DNA from: Gemmatimonadales bacterium
GTDB taxonomy: Bacteria; Gemmatimonadota; Gemmatimonadetes; Longimicrobiales; Gaopeijiaceae
Direction: 5' to 3'
Assembly: GCA_007695195.1 (NCBI GenBank)
Contig: REEG01000152.1
Coordinates: 29,707 to 93,706, forward strand
Length of the DNA: 64,000 nt
Within the stretch, counting starts at the first letter, position 1, and the number at the start of each line of letters is the position of its first letter. This document shows positions 9,786-18,252 of the stretch, piece by piece. The notes under the pieces are model-generated. The model made no database searches, was not told the DNA's origin, and was given only the letters and a program-made list of their open reading frames with translations. Position numbers and translations under genes: made by a program.

Positions 9786-10544
9786 ATGAGTATGGAAGGA
9801 GGATCCGGCTACAAGGACGTTCCAGGCCCGGCAGAGGAAACGGGTGCGCTGGTCAGCATGCCCAGTGGCCTGGAGCGTGCCCACGCTACCGTTCCGGTGC
9901 TCAAGGAGCGTTTCGAAGACGCTTTTCTTCGCCACGAAGTGGTAGCCGGAGATGAGCATGTGGTTTTCGTCGCCCGGGACCGGCTCTACGAGGTTCTCCA
10001 GTGGCTGAAGACCGACCCCGATCACGCCTACAACTTCCTCTCCGACGTGACCGCCGTGGATTACGGCGGTGGCCGGCCCATCCAGATGGTGTACCAACTG
10101 TATTCCATCCCGCACCGGCGTGTCCTCCGGGTCAAGGCCGAGGTCCCGTTGTCGGATCTGGAGGTGGATTCGGTGGTTCCGCTCTGGTCGGCGGCCAACT
10201 GGTTGGAGCGGGAAGTCTACGACATGTTCGGGGTCCGATTCCGGAATCATCCGGATCTTCGCAGGATCCTCATGCCGGAGGTTTACGCGGAGGGTCATCC
10301 ACTCCGGAAGGATTTCCCTTTGCGGGGGCGGTTCTCCCGAGCCGAACAGACCCGTCGGGCCCTGGCCCAGGCTCCGGAAGACTACTACATCCCCTCCGAC
10401 TTCGGTCCCGGACGGGACTTTCAGGTGGTGGGTTGGCAGGAAGTTGGCGGAGAACCGGTGCCGGTGAAGGAAGGAAGTGCGCAAGAGCGAAAAGCGTCTC
10501 CGCCTCCCGCCAGCGGCTCCCCTCCGGACCCAACCCGGTCCTGA
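9786..10544 (+). CDS. nuoC: NADH-quinone oxidoreductase subunit C
   Basis: Peripheral-arm subunit of complex I, separate from NuoD here (fused in E. coli). The 252-residue protein contains the 30-kDa subunit signature WLEREVYDMFGVRFRNHPDL and the downstream GHPLRKDFPL. The ATG at 9786 is preferred because AGGAG at 9774-9778 lies 7 nt upstream; an ATG at 9771 would overlap that site. The last ~40 residues are Ser/Pro-rich and unlikely to be structured. Confidence 0.93.
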   Translation: MSMEGGSGYKDVPGPAEETGALVSMPSGLERAHATVPVLKERFEDAFLRHEVVAGDEHVVFVARDRLYEVLQWLKTDPDHAYNFLSDVTAVDYGGGRPIQMVYQLYSIPHRRVLRVKAEVPLSDLEVDSVVPLWSAANWLEREVYDMFGVRFRNHPDLRRILMPEVYAEGHPLRKDFPLRGRFSRAEQTRRALAQAPEDYYIPSDFGPGRDFQVVGWQEVGGEPVPVKEGSAQERKASPPPASGSPPDPTRS

Positions 10545-10572
10545 CCCCTTCATTCCAGCGACCCCGCCGTCC

Positions 10573-11850
10573 ATGTCGAAGAAGACCATTGAACTCGAGG
10601 TGAGTCGGACCCCGGAGATGGGAATGGATTTCCGTCCCGCTCCCGGACCGATGCAACCCGTGGACCTGGCCGAGCCCGACCTCCAATCCGAGCGGATGCT
10701 CATCAATGTGGGGCCACAGCATCCGGCCACCCACGGTGTGCTCCGCCTTGTCCTGGAGTTGGACGGCGAAACCGTGGTGCGGTGTGTTCCCCACATCGGC
10801 TACCTGCACTCATCCTTTGAGAAGCTGGGTGAGTACCGGACCTGGAATCAGGTGATCCCGCTGACGGACCGGATGGACTACCTGGCGCCCCTCATCTACA
10901 ACTGCGCCTACGCCATGGCGGTGGAGAAGATGATGGGGGTGGAGGTGACCGAGCGGTGCAAGATCACCCGGGTCATCATGATGGAGTTGGACCGCATCTT
11001 CTCGCACCTCCTCTGGTTGGGAACCTGGGCCATTGATGTGGGCGCCTTCACTCCCTTCCTCTACGCCTTCCAGCAGCGCGAGAAGGTGTACAAGCTCCAC
11101 GAGGCCTACACCGGAGCCCGAATCACCACCTCCGCGACCCGGATCGGTGGCATGATGTCGGACATGCCGGAGGGATGGGACGTGGGAGTCCGGAAGTTCA
11201 TCAACGAACTCCCCCGCACCATGGACGAGATCGAATCCCTCCTCTCCCACAACGCCATCCACATCGGTCGCACCCAGGGCGTCGGCGTCATCAGCGCGGA
11301 AGACGCCATCGACATGGGGCTTTCCGGACCCAATCTCCGAGCCACAGGGGTGCCGTACGACGTCCGCAAGGACCGGCCGTACTACGACTACGAAACGTAC
11401 GAATTCGAGGTTCCCATCGGGGAGTACGGGGACTGCTACGATCGCTACATGGTTCGCCTCGAGGAGATCCGCCAGAGCTGCCGGATCCTCCATCAGGCGC
11501 TGGACCGCCTCCCCGAGGGTCCCATGAATGTGGATGATCCCCGCGTCATCCTCCCCTCCAAGACGGACCTCATGAATGATATGGAGTCCATGATCCATCA
11601 CTTCAAGCTGGTCATGGAGGGCGTCAAGGCGCCTCCCGGGGAGTCCCACTTCTCAGTGGAGGGGTCCAAGGGGGAGCTTGGTATGTACGTGGTGAGTGAC
11701 GGGGGCTCGAAGCCCGTCCGGTGGCGGGTTCGACCGCCTTCCTTCGTCAATCTGGCCGCCATCCCCCAGCTGGTGGAAGGCGGCCTCCTGGCCGACGTGA
11801 TCATGGTGAACGCCAGTCTGGACATCGTCCTGGGAGAGATCGACCGGTGA
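10573..11850 (+). CDS. nuoD: NADH-quinone oxidoreductase subunit D
   Basis: 49-kDa subunit that forms the quinone-binding pocket with NuoB. It has 425 residues from the ATG at 10573. Conserved segments are NVGPQHPATHGVLR, PHIGYLHSSFEKLGEYRTWNQ, ELDRIFSHLLWLG and the C-terminal VNASLDIVLGEIDR with the usual terminal Asp-Arg. The HPATHG loop and the Tyr/His region are those involved in quinone reduction in known structures. A longer frame extends upstream into nuoC but is not conserved. Its stop overlaps the nuoE GTG start. Confidence 0.95.
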   Translation: MSKKTIELEVSRTPEMGMDFRPAPGPMQPVDLAEPDLQSERMLINVGPQHPATHGVLRLVLELDGETVVRCVPHIGYLHSSFEKLGEYRTWNQVIPLTDRMDYLAPLIYNCAYAMAVEKMMGVEVTERCKITRVIMMELDRIFSHLLWLGTWAIDVGAFTPFLYAFQQREKVYKLHEAYTGARITTSATRIGGMMSDMPEGWDVGVRKFINELPRTMDEIESLLSHNAIHIGRTQGVGVISAEDAIDMGLSGPNLRATGVPYDVRKDRPYYDYETYEFEVPIGEYGDCYDRYMVRLEEIRQSCRILHQALDRLPEGPMNVDDPRVILPSKTDLMNDMESMIHHFKLVMEGVKAPPGESHFSVEGSKGELGMYVVSDGGSKPVRWRVRPPSFVNLAAIPQLVEGGLLADVIMVNASLDIVLGEIDR

Positions 11851-12527
11851 GTGACTCGAGCACGGATCCCGGCGGGAAGGCCCGCCCCTTCCGGAACCCC
11901 GGATGGGCCGGCAACACCGGCGAGTACGATCTGACGGAGGAGCAGGTCCGCGGTCTGGATTACGTGGGCCAGCGACCAGTGGAGGGAGGTCACCCCGGGG
12001 CGGCGGCCACGTATCCCTACATGCTGGCCGACCGGACCCCGGAAGCTCCACTCTTCGAAGGGCCCTACGAGGAGCGGTTTCAGAAGATCCGCTCCCGTTT
12101 CCCCACGGCCCAGGGTGCCCTTCTGCCTACGCTGAACCTGGCGCAGGAGGTCCGGGGGCACGTGTCCCAGGAGACCATGCGTGAGGTGGCCGCCCTTCTG
12201 GGGCTCTCCGACGCCTACGTCCGGGGAGTCGCCTCGTTCTACACCATGTACAACAAGCGGGAGGTCGGGCGTTTCCTGATCCAGGTCTGCACCAACATCT
12301 CCTGCAACCTGTGCGGCGGAGACGAAGTGCTGGCGGCCTTCCTGGAACACACCGAAACCGAACTCGGCGAGATCTCCGCCGACGGCCTCTTCACCGTCAT
12401 GGAGGTGGAGTGTCTGGCGGCTTGTGGCACCCCTACCGCCGTACAGATCAACTCCCGCTACTTCGAGAACGTCACCCCGGACGGCGTGCCGGCCCTTCTG
12501 GACCGTCTTCGCAGCGAGGTCAACTGA
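11847..12527 (+). CDS. nuoE: NADH-quinone oxidoreductase subunit E
   Basis: 24-kDa thioredoxin-like subunit with the [2Fe-2S] cluster N1a. Ligands are visible in CTNISCNLCGG (first and second) and VECLAACGTPTAVQIN. The start is a GTG overlapping the nuoD stop (GTGA); the product has 226 residues. The first ~65 residues, up to PYEERFQKIRSRFP where the family domain begins, form an extra hydrophilic N-terminal extension. It functions with NuoF in the NADH-oxidising module. Confidence 0.93.
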   Translation: MSDSSTDPGGKARPFRNPGWAGNTGEYDLTEEQVRGLDYVGQRPVEGGHPGAAATYPYMLADRTPEAPLFEGPYEERFQKIRSRFPTAQGALLPTLNLAQEVRGHVSQETMREVAALLGLSDAYVRGVASFYTMYNKREVGRFLIQVCTNISCNLCGGDEVLAAFLEHTETELGEISADGLFTVMEVECLAACGTPTAVQINSRYFENVTPDGVPALLDRLRSEVN

Positions 12528-12528
12528 C

Positions 12529-13821
12529 ATGGCGTACCCCTACACGCATGAGAAGGAGGTCCGCGTCCTCAGTCGAGGGTGGGGGGACCCACGCACACGC
12601 ACCCTTGAGGGCTGGAAGGCCATGGGGGGCTACACAGCCCTGCCCAAGGCCCTGGAAATGGGGCGAGCCCAGGTCATCGACGAGGTGAAGGCATCGGGGC
12701 TGCGGGGCAGGGGAGGGGCCGGGTTCCCCACCGGGATCAAGTGGTCCTTCATGCCCGGCGAGAAGAAGGGAGCCCATTACCTCTGCTGCAACGCCGATGA
12801 ATCGGAGCCCGGTACCTTCAAGGACCGGGAACTCCTGCGTTGGACACCGCATCAGCTCATCGAGGGCTGCCTCATCGGCGCCTACGCCATCCAGGCTGAC
12901 CACGTCTTCATCTACTGCAGGGGCGAGTTCTTCGAGGCGACCCAGGTTCTCTCCCGGGCCGTGGAGGAGGCCTACGAAGCCGGCTACGCCGGGAAGAACA
13001 TCCTGGGATCCGGTCACGACATCGACATCACCGTCTTCGCCGGCGCCGGCGCCTACATCTGCGGGGAGGAGACGGCCCTCATGAACTCCATCGAGGGCCG
13101 CCGTGGGCTTCCCCGGGTCAAGCCCCCGTTTCCCGCCGCCGTGGGGCTCTTCGGAAAGCCCACCACCATCAACAATGTGGAGACCCTCTCCAGCATCCCC
13201 CACATCGTGAACAACGGAGGCTCGTGGTACCGGCAGTGGGGCACCGAGAAGAGCCCGGGAACCAAGCTCTTCTGCGTGAGCGGTCACGTCCGTCGCCCCG
13301 GCAACTACGAACTCCCCCTGGGCTTCCCCCTGGAAGAGCTCATCTACGATGTGTGCGGTGGCTTTCGGGAGGGTCGCTCCCTGAAGGCGGTGATCCCCGG
13401 CGGCAGTTCCGTGCCCATCATGTCCGCAACGGACTGCGAAGGGTGCACACTGGACTACGAGGGTGTGGTAGAGAAGGGCTCCATGCTGGGATGCGCTTCG
13501 GTCATCATCATGGACGATTCCACCAACATCGTGAAGCAGGTCCGCCGTATGGTGGACTTCTACGCCCACGAGTCGTGCGGCCAGTGCACACCGTGCCGGG
13601 AAGGAACGCAGTGGCTCTCCAGGATCCTGGTCCGCATCGAGAATGGTCGCGGGACCGAAGAGGACCTGGAGACCCTGCTGGAGCTGGGGAATCAGATGAC
13701 CGGGACCACCATCTGTGTCCTCTCCGACTCCGCCGCCGCCCCCGTGGCCTCATCCATCCAGAAGTTCCGGGATGACTATCTGGCCCTGATTCGCCGTGGA
13801 GAGAAGGTGGGCGCGGCCTGA
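12529..13821 (+). CDS. nuoF: NADH-quinone oxidoreductase subunit F
   Basis: FMN- and NADH-binding subunit (51 kDa) with [4Fe-4S] cluster N3. The 430-residue protein has the nucleotide-binding GLRGRGGAGFPTGIKW, the FMN-site CNADESEPGTFKDR, the GAGAYICGEETALM loop and the cluster ligands ESCGQCTPCREG plus TTICVLSD. The ATG at 12529 follows the nuoE stop by one base; upstream in-frame codons lie within nuoE. Confidence 0.96.
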   Translation: MAYPYTHEKEVRVLSRGWGDPRTRTLEGWKAMGGYTALPKALEMGRAQVIDEVKASGLRGRGGAGFPTGIKWSFMPGEKKGAHYLCCNADESEPGTFKDRELLRWTPHQLIEGCLIGAYAIQADHVFIYCRGEFFEATQVLSRAVEEAYEAGYAGKNILGSGHDIDITVFAGAGAYICGEETALMNSIEGRRGLPRVKPPFPAAVGLFGKPTTINNVETLSSIPHIVNNGGSWYRQWGTEKSPGTKLFCVSGHVRRPGNYELPLGFPLEELIYDVCGGFREGRSLKAVIPGGSSVPIMSATDCEGCTLDYEGVVEKGSMLGCASVIIMDDSTNIVKQVRRMVDFYAHESCGQCTPCREGTQWLSRILVRIENGRGTEEDLETLLELGNQMTGTTICVLSDSAAAPVASSIQKFRDDYLALIRRGEKVGAA

Positions 13822-13854
13822 TGGGCCGCCCCTACCGCTCCGGAGCTTTCGACC

Positions 13855-15462
13855 ATGTCTGAATTCACCCAGCCCCAGGAAACGGTCACCCTCACCATCG
13901 ACGGACGGGAGGTCACGGTTCCCCCGGGAACCACCATCCTCCAGGCCGCCGAGAGTACGGGAAACCGGATTCCCCACTACTGCTACCACCCGGGCCTGTC
14001 CGCTCCGGCCCAGTGCCGCCTCTGCCTCGTGGAGGTGGAGGGGGCACCCAAGCTGCAACCGTCCTGCGTCACCCAGGTTCGGGACGGTCAGGTGGTCCAC
14101 ACCGCCAGCGAGAAGGCCAAGGGGATGCGACAGGGGGTTCTGGAGTTCTATCTGGCCAACCACCCGCTGGACTGCCCCATCTGTGACCAGTCCGGCGAGT
14201 GCAAACTCCAGGACTACGTTCACGAAGAAGGGCGCAAGCACGGTCGGAGCCGGGAGCCCAAGCGGGTCTTCGGGCGCGACGACTTCGGCGGCGACGTTCT
14301 CTTCTACGGCGACCGCTGCGTCATGTGTACACGCTGTGTGCGCTTCATGAACGAGGTGGCCCAGGATCCCCGTCTCACCGTGGTGGAGCGGGGCAACCGC
14401 TCCGTCATCGACACCTTCTTCGAAGACGGGGTGGATGGCTCTCCCTACGCCGGGAACATCGTGGACATCTGTCCGGTGGGCGCCCTGGTTTCCAAGGACT
14501 TCCTCCACAAGGCCCGCGCCTGGGATCTGGATCACACGCCCAGTATCTGCCCGAACTGCTCCCAGGGCTGCAACATCGATCTCCATGTCCGGGACAACCG
14601 GGTCCAGCGTCTGAAGCCCCGGGCGAATCCGGAGGTGAACGGCCACTGGATGTGTGATTACGGTCGCCACCGGTTCGAATGGATGAATCGGGACGACCGC
14701 CTCACCCGTCCGCTGGTTCGGGAGGCGGGGGAAGCGCGGCCGGCGGAGTGGGGCGCGGCGCTCTCGGAACTGCTGGAGCGCCTGGAAGAGGCACGTCCCA
14801 TCCGGGCTGTAGCCTCCCCCTTCGCCTCGACGGAAGAGTTGGCGGCGCTGCGCCGGGTGGTGGATGCCCTGGGCGGCGGGGAGATCCTCTTCCGTTCTCC
14901 CGAAGCCGACGAGGAGATTCCACTCCCTGGATTTCCGCAACTGGCCCGCCGGAGGGACCTTAGCCCCAACCGGCGCACGGCCGAGCTGCTCGGGATGGAG
15001 CGGGTGGGTGATGCACAGGGTCGGGGGGGCCTGGAATCCCTCGCGGACTACACCGGAACCCTCATCGTTCTGGGTGATGCCCTGGCCGACATGGACGCGG
15101 ACTTCGGCCGCCAGGCAGCCCTCTACCTGTATCTGGGCAGCCATCCTTCGGCGGCGGCCGGCCAGGCCGATGTGGTCCTCCCCATTCCCACCTTCGCCGA
15201 ACAGGAAGGCACCTTCATCAACGGCGAGGGCCGGGTGCAGCGCTTCTGGCCCGGACTGATCGGACCGGAGCAGGCTCGACCGGCCTGGATGCCCCTGGGT
15301 GTGGTGCTCTCCAGACTGGGGGTCGGCAACCTCCCGGGAAGCGCCGGCGAGGCCTTCCTGGCCGCTACCGAAGTCCTGCCCGAACTGCAGGGACTCCGGC
15401 ACGAAACCATCGGCACCCGGGGAGCCATTCTCAATGAACCCGTGCTTCTGGCCGGCTCCTGA
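13855..15462 (+). CDS. nuoG: NADH-quinone oxidoreductase subunit G (short form)
   Basis: 75-kDa-type subunit with the chain of iron-sulfur clusters. In order: N-terminal [2Fe-2S] domain (CYHPGLSAPAQCRLC), the His-Cys motif HPLDCPICDQSGEC (N5), and a ferredoxin-like pair CVMCTRCVRF with DICPVGAL. A further motif CPNCSQGC followed by a Cys 27 residues later (MCDYG) matches the extra N7 cluster site known from E. coli and Thermus. At 535 residues it is much shorter than the ~900 of E. coli NuoG; the molybdopterin-enzyme-like C-terminal domain is reduced, ending in the AEQEGTFINGEGRVQ segment. Truncated forms are common in Bacteria. Confidence 0.93.
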   Translation: MSEFTQPQETVTLTIDGREVTVPPGTTILQAAESTGNRIPHYCYHPGLSAPAQCRLCLVEVEGAPKLQPSCVTQVRDGQVVHTASEKAKGMRQGVLEFYLANHPLDCPICDQSGECKLQDYVHEEGRKHGRSREPKRVFGRDDFGGDVLFYGDRCVMCTRCVRFMNEVAQDPRLTVVERGNRSVIDTFFEDGVDGSPYAGNIVDICPVGALVSKDFLHKARAWDLDHTPSICPNCSQGCNIDLHVRDNRVQRLKPRANPEVNGHWMCDYGRHRFEWMNRDDRLTRPLVREAGEARPAEWGAALSELLERLEEARPIRAVASPFASTEELAALRRVVDALGGGEILFRSPEADEEIPLPGFPQLARRRDLSPNRRTAELLGMERVGDAQGRGGLESLADYTGTLIVLGDALADMDADFGRQAALYLYLGSHPSAAAGQADVVLPIPTFAEQEGTFINGEGRVQRFWPGLIGPEQARPAWMPLGVVLSRLGVGNLPGSAGEAFLAATEVLPELQGLRHETIGTRGAILNEPVLLAGS

Positions 15463-15558
15463 TCCCGCGGACCGTACGCCCTCGGCATCGCGCCTCCCCC
15501 GCCTCACTGGGCGGCGAGTCTCGGTGCATTCCACGGACGCCCTCAAACGACGGCTCGG

Positions 15559-16866
15559 ATGAATGACCTCTCGCTGACGGCCTTCGTCATCACCTCATCC
15601 ATCAAGGTGCTGACGGTCTTTTCCGTACTCCTGGCCTCGGTGGCGCTCATGACCCTGGTGGAGCGCCGCCTTGCGGGCTTCATCCAGGACCGCCTCGGAC
15701 CGAACCGGGTGGGACCTTTTGGGATCCTGCAGCCGGCGGCGGATGGAATCAAGAACATCCTGAAGGAAGAGACGATGCCGGGAACGGCCAATCGCTTCTT
15801 CTTCGTTCTGGCACCGGCGCTGGCCATCGTCCCCGGCGTCATGACCTTTGCCGTGGTTCCCTTCGCCGCCCCGCTCCCCACACCGTGGGGGACGGTGGGA
15901 ATGGTGATCGCCGATATCCCCATCGGCATCCTGTACATCCTGGCACTCTCGTCGCTGGGGGTTTACGGCCTTTTCCTGGCAGGGTGGGCATCCAACAACA
16001 AGTACGCCTTCCTGGGTGGGCTCCGCTCGGCCTCCCAGATGGTGAGTTACGAGGTGGCACTGGGGCTCTCCATCATCCCGGTGCTCATGCTGGCGGGAAA
16101 CGTCACCCTCACGGAGATCATCTGGCAGCAGCAGCAGTTGGGCTTCTGGTACATCCTGCCCCTGTCGCTGGCCTTCATCCTCTTCGTGATCTCGGCCTTC
16201 GCCGAGACGAACCGGCTCCCCTTCGACCTCCCCGAGGCCGAATCGGAACTGGTCACCGGATACCACACCGAGTATTCCGGCATGAAGTTCTCCATGTTCT
16301 TCATCGCCGAGTACTCCCACATCCTCACCGCGTCGGCCCTCATGGCCACGCTCTTCCTGGGAGGGTGGAGCATTCCATTCTGGTCCGGTGACCACCTCTT
16401 CTGGCACGACGGGATGCTCATCTCCGGATTCACTGCGGCGGGAGAGCCCATGGCGGCCCAGGGAGCCTGGTGGACCACACTCCTCACCTTCCTCTCCTTC
16501 GCCGTGAAGACGGCATTCTTCATCGGGGTCTTCATGTGGGTTCGGTGGACGCTCCCCCGATTCCGCTATGATCAGGTGATGCACCTGGGGTGGAAGGTGA
16601 TGCTCCCGGTGGCCCTGGCCTACGTCATGCTCGTGGCGGCGACGATCCTGGTCCTGGATCAGGTGGGGGTGGAAGGGTTCCTCTTCGGAGCCATCCTCAC
16701 CGCGGTGAGCGCCGCCTGCACCGGCGTCTTCGTCTTCGTGGTGGACAGCGACCGACTCATCTCCGGTTCATCGGTATCGGGAACGGACCGGGCGGTCCGG
16801 TCTCCGGTTCGGCAGGTCCGCCGTCCGGCGCTGGAGCCCCGAGCCGGCTCGGGAGTGAACCCATGA
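15559..16866 (+). CDS. nuoH: NADH-quinone oxidoreductase subunit H
   Basis: Membrane subunit that, with NuoB and NuoD, forms the quinone chamber. The 435-residue protein has about eight or nine helices and the signatures ERRLAGFIQDRLGPNRVGP, GGLRSASQMVSYEVALG and AFAETNRLPFDLPEAESELV (the acidic loop thought to couple quinone chemistry to pumping). Its C-terminal ~40 residues are basic and Pro/Ser-rich. It lies 96 bases downstream of nuoG, the largest gap in the operon. Confidence 0.95.
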   Translation: MNDLSLTAFVITSSIKVLTVFSVLLASVALMTLVERRLAGFIQDRLGPNRVGPFGILQPAADGIKNILKEETMPGTANRFFFVLAPALAIVPGVMTFAVVPFAAPLPTPWGTVGMVIADIPIGILYILALSSLGVYGLFLAGWASNNKYAFLGGLRSASQMVSYEVALGLSIIPVLMLAGNVTLTEIIWQQQQLGFWYILPLSLAFILFVISAFAETNRLPFDLPEAESELVTGYHTEYSGMKFSMFFIAEYSHILTASALMATLFLGGWSIPFWSGDHLFWHDGMLISGFTAAGEPMAAQGAWWTTLLTFLSFAVKTAFFIGVFMWVRWTLPRFRYDQVMHLGWKVMLPVALAYVMLVAATILVLDQVGVEGFLFGAILTAVSAACTGVFVFVVDSDRLISGSSVSGTDRAVRSPVRQVRRPALEPRAGSGVNP

Positions 16867-16918
16867 CTGCACGATCCCAAGAGAATTTCCCACGCACGAC
16901 GCAGGGAGGCTAAGAGCT

Positions 16919-17419
16919 ATGGCAGCAACGGTTAAGGTCATGCGACGCCCCGACCCCGGGGAGACGTCCTACATCCGGGCCACCCTCAAGGGGATGGCGC
17001 TCACCTTCAAGCACATGGTGAACCCGGACAAGGTGACGCTGCAGTACCCCGAAGAGCAGCCCGATCTCTCGCCCCGATGGCGCGGAACCCACCGCATGGA
17101 GGTCCACGCCGACGGGCGGCCCAAGTGCGTGGCCTGCGGACTCTGCCCCACCATCTGTCCAGCCAACTGCATCCGCCTCGTGGGAGGAGAAGACGATCAG
17201 GGAAACCGCTACCCCATCGTCTACGAGATCGACGAGTTCCGCTGCATCTTCTGCGGAATGTGTCAGGAGGTATGCCCGGTGGAGGCCATCCACGTGGGGG
17301 TACACTTCGAGAACGCCGAATACACCCGCGACCGGTTCGTCTACGACCTGGACCGCCTCATGGAACAGGATCATCCCACGACCCTGCTCTGGGATCCCTC
17401 CGACCCCCGCTCCGAATAA
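16919..17419 (+). CDS. nuoI: NADH-quinone oxidoreductase subunit I
   Basis: Ferredoxin-like subunit with two [4Fe-4S] clusters (N6a, N6b). The ligand motifs CVACGLCPTICPANC and CIFCGMCQEVCPVEA are complete. The protein is 166 residues and begins with the usual amphipathic segment LKGMALTFKHM that lies along the membrane. It bridges NuoG and NuoB in the peripheral arm. GGAGG about 10 nt before the ATG serves as ribosome site. Confidence 0.95.
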   Translation: MAATVKVMRRPDPGETSYIRATLKGMALTFKHMVNPDKVTLQYPEEQPDLSPRWRGTHRMEVHADGRPKCVACGLCPTICPANCIRLVGGEDDQGNRYPIVYEIDEFRCIFCGMCQEVCPVEAIHVGVHFENAEYTRDRFVYDLDRLMEQDHPTTLLWDPSDPRSE

Positions 17420-17425
17420 AGGCCC

Positions 17426-17950
17426 ATGGCCGACATCCTCTTCTTCATCTTCGCCGCCATGGCCATTGGTGGCGGCTTCGGGGTGGTGCTCCAGAAGAAC
17501 CCGGTGGGCAGCCTCCTCTTCATGGTGGGGACCCTGGCCTCGGTGGCCGGGATCTACGTGCTCCTGGATGCCCACTTCCTGGCTGCCATCCAGGTCATGG
17601 TGTACGCCGGCGCCATCATGGTGCTCTTCCTCTTCGTCATCATGCTCCTGAATCTGGGCCACGACTATCGGGATGACATCAAGTCGGGGCTGGGTCTCTT
17701 CGCGGCCTTCGCCGTAACCGGCGCCATCGCCGGCCTCCTGGCCCGACAGCTCCGCGGAGCCGGCGACAACCCCCTGCTGGCCCACTTCCCGGGCCCCGAG
17801 GGGATGGAGCAACTCCTGGCGGAGCAGGGAGCCATCGGAGCCATCGCCCGTCCCCTCTTCACCGATTACGTGGTGGCCTTCGAGTTGACCGGAATCCTGC
17901 TCCTGGTGGCCCTGGTGGGCGCCGTGGCCATCGCCAAACGGAGGGTCTGA
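17426..17950 (+). CDS. nuoJ: NADH-quinone oxidoreductase subunit J
   Basis: Membrane subunit of 174 residues with five hydrophobic helices. The third helix carries [23 protein letters not shown], the most conserved part of the family, with the Tyr and glycines that form a pi-bulge in known structures. It starts 6 bases after nuoI and is followed 4 bases later by nuoK. Confidence 0.94.
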   Translation: MADILFFIFAAMAIGGGFGVVLQKNPVGSLLFMVGTLASVAGIYVLLDAHFLAAIQVMVYAGAIMVLFLFVIMLLNLGHDYRDDIKSGLGLFAAFAVTGAIAGLLARQLRGAGDNPLLAHFPGPEGMEQLLAEQGAIGAIARPLFTDYVVAFELTGILLLVALVGAVAIAKRRV

Positions 17951-17954
17951 CGCC

Positions 17955-18248
17955 ATGCTCGTCGAAGCCCTTGTCCTGAGCGCCATCCTCTTCGTCATCG
18001 GGACGCTGGGCGTCCTGGTCCGACGAAACGCCATCATCATGTTCCTCTGCATCGAGTTGCAGTTGAACGCGGTGAACCTCTCCTTCGTTGCCTTCTCTCG
18101 CTATCTGGGAATCGAGGGGCAGATCTACGTCTTCTTCGTCATGACGGTGGCGGCGGCGGAAGCGGCGGTTGGGTTGGCCATCATCATCTCCATCTTCCGC
18201 CACTACGAGTCGGTGAACGTGGAAAACTTCAACCTGCTGAAGTGGTGA
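17955..18248 (+). CDS. nuoK: NADH-quinone oxidoreductase subunit K
   Basis: Three-helix membrane subunit of 97 residues, homologous to MrpC. Both conserved membrane glutamates are present, E34 in [13 protein letters not shown] and E69 in [12 protein letters not shown], which in E. coli are required for proton pumping. It is placed between nuoJ and nuoL with gaps of 4 bases on each side. Confidence 0.95.
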   Translation: MLVEALVLSAILFVIGTLGVLVRRNAIIMFLCIELQLNAVNLSFVAFSRYLGIEGQIYVFFVMTVAAAEAAVGLAIIISIFRHYESVNVENFNLLKW

Positions 18249-18252
18249 GCGC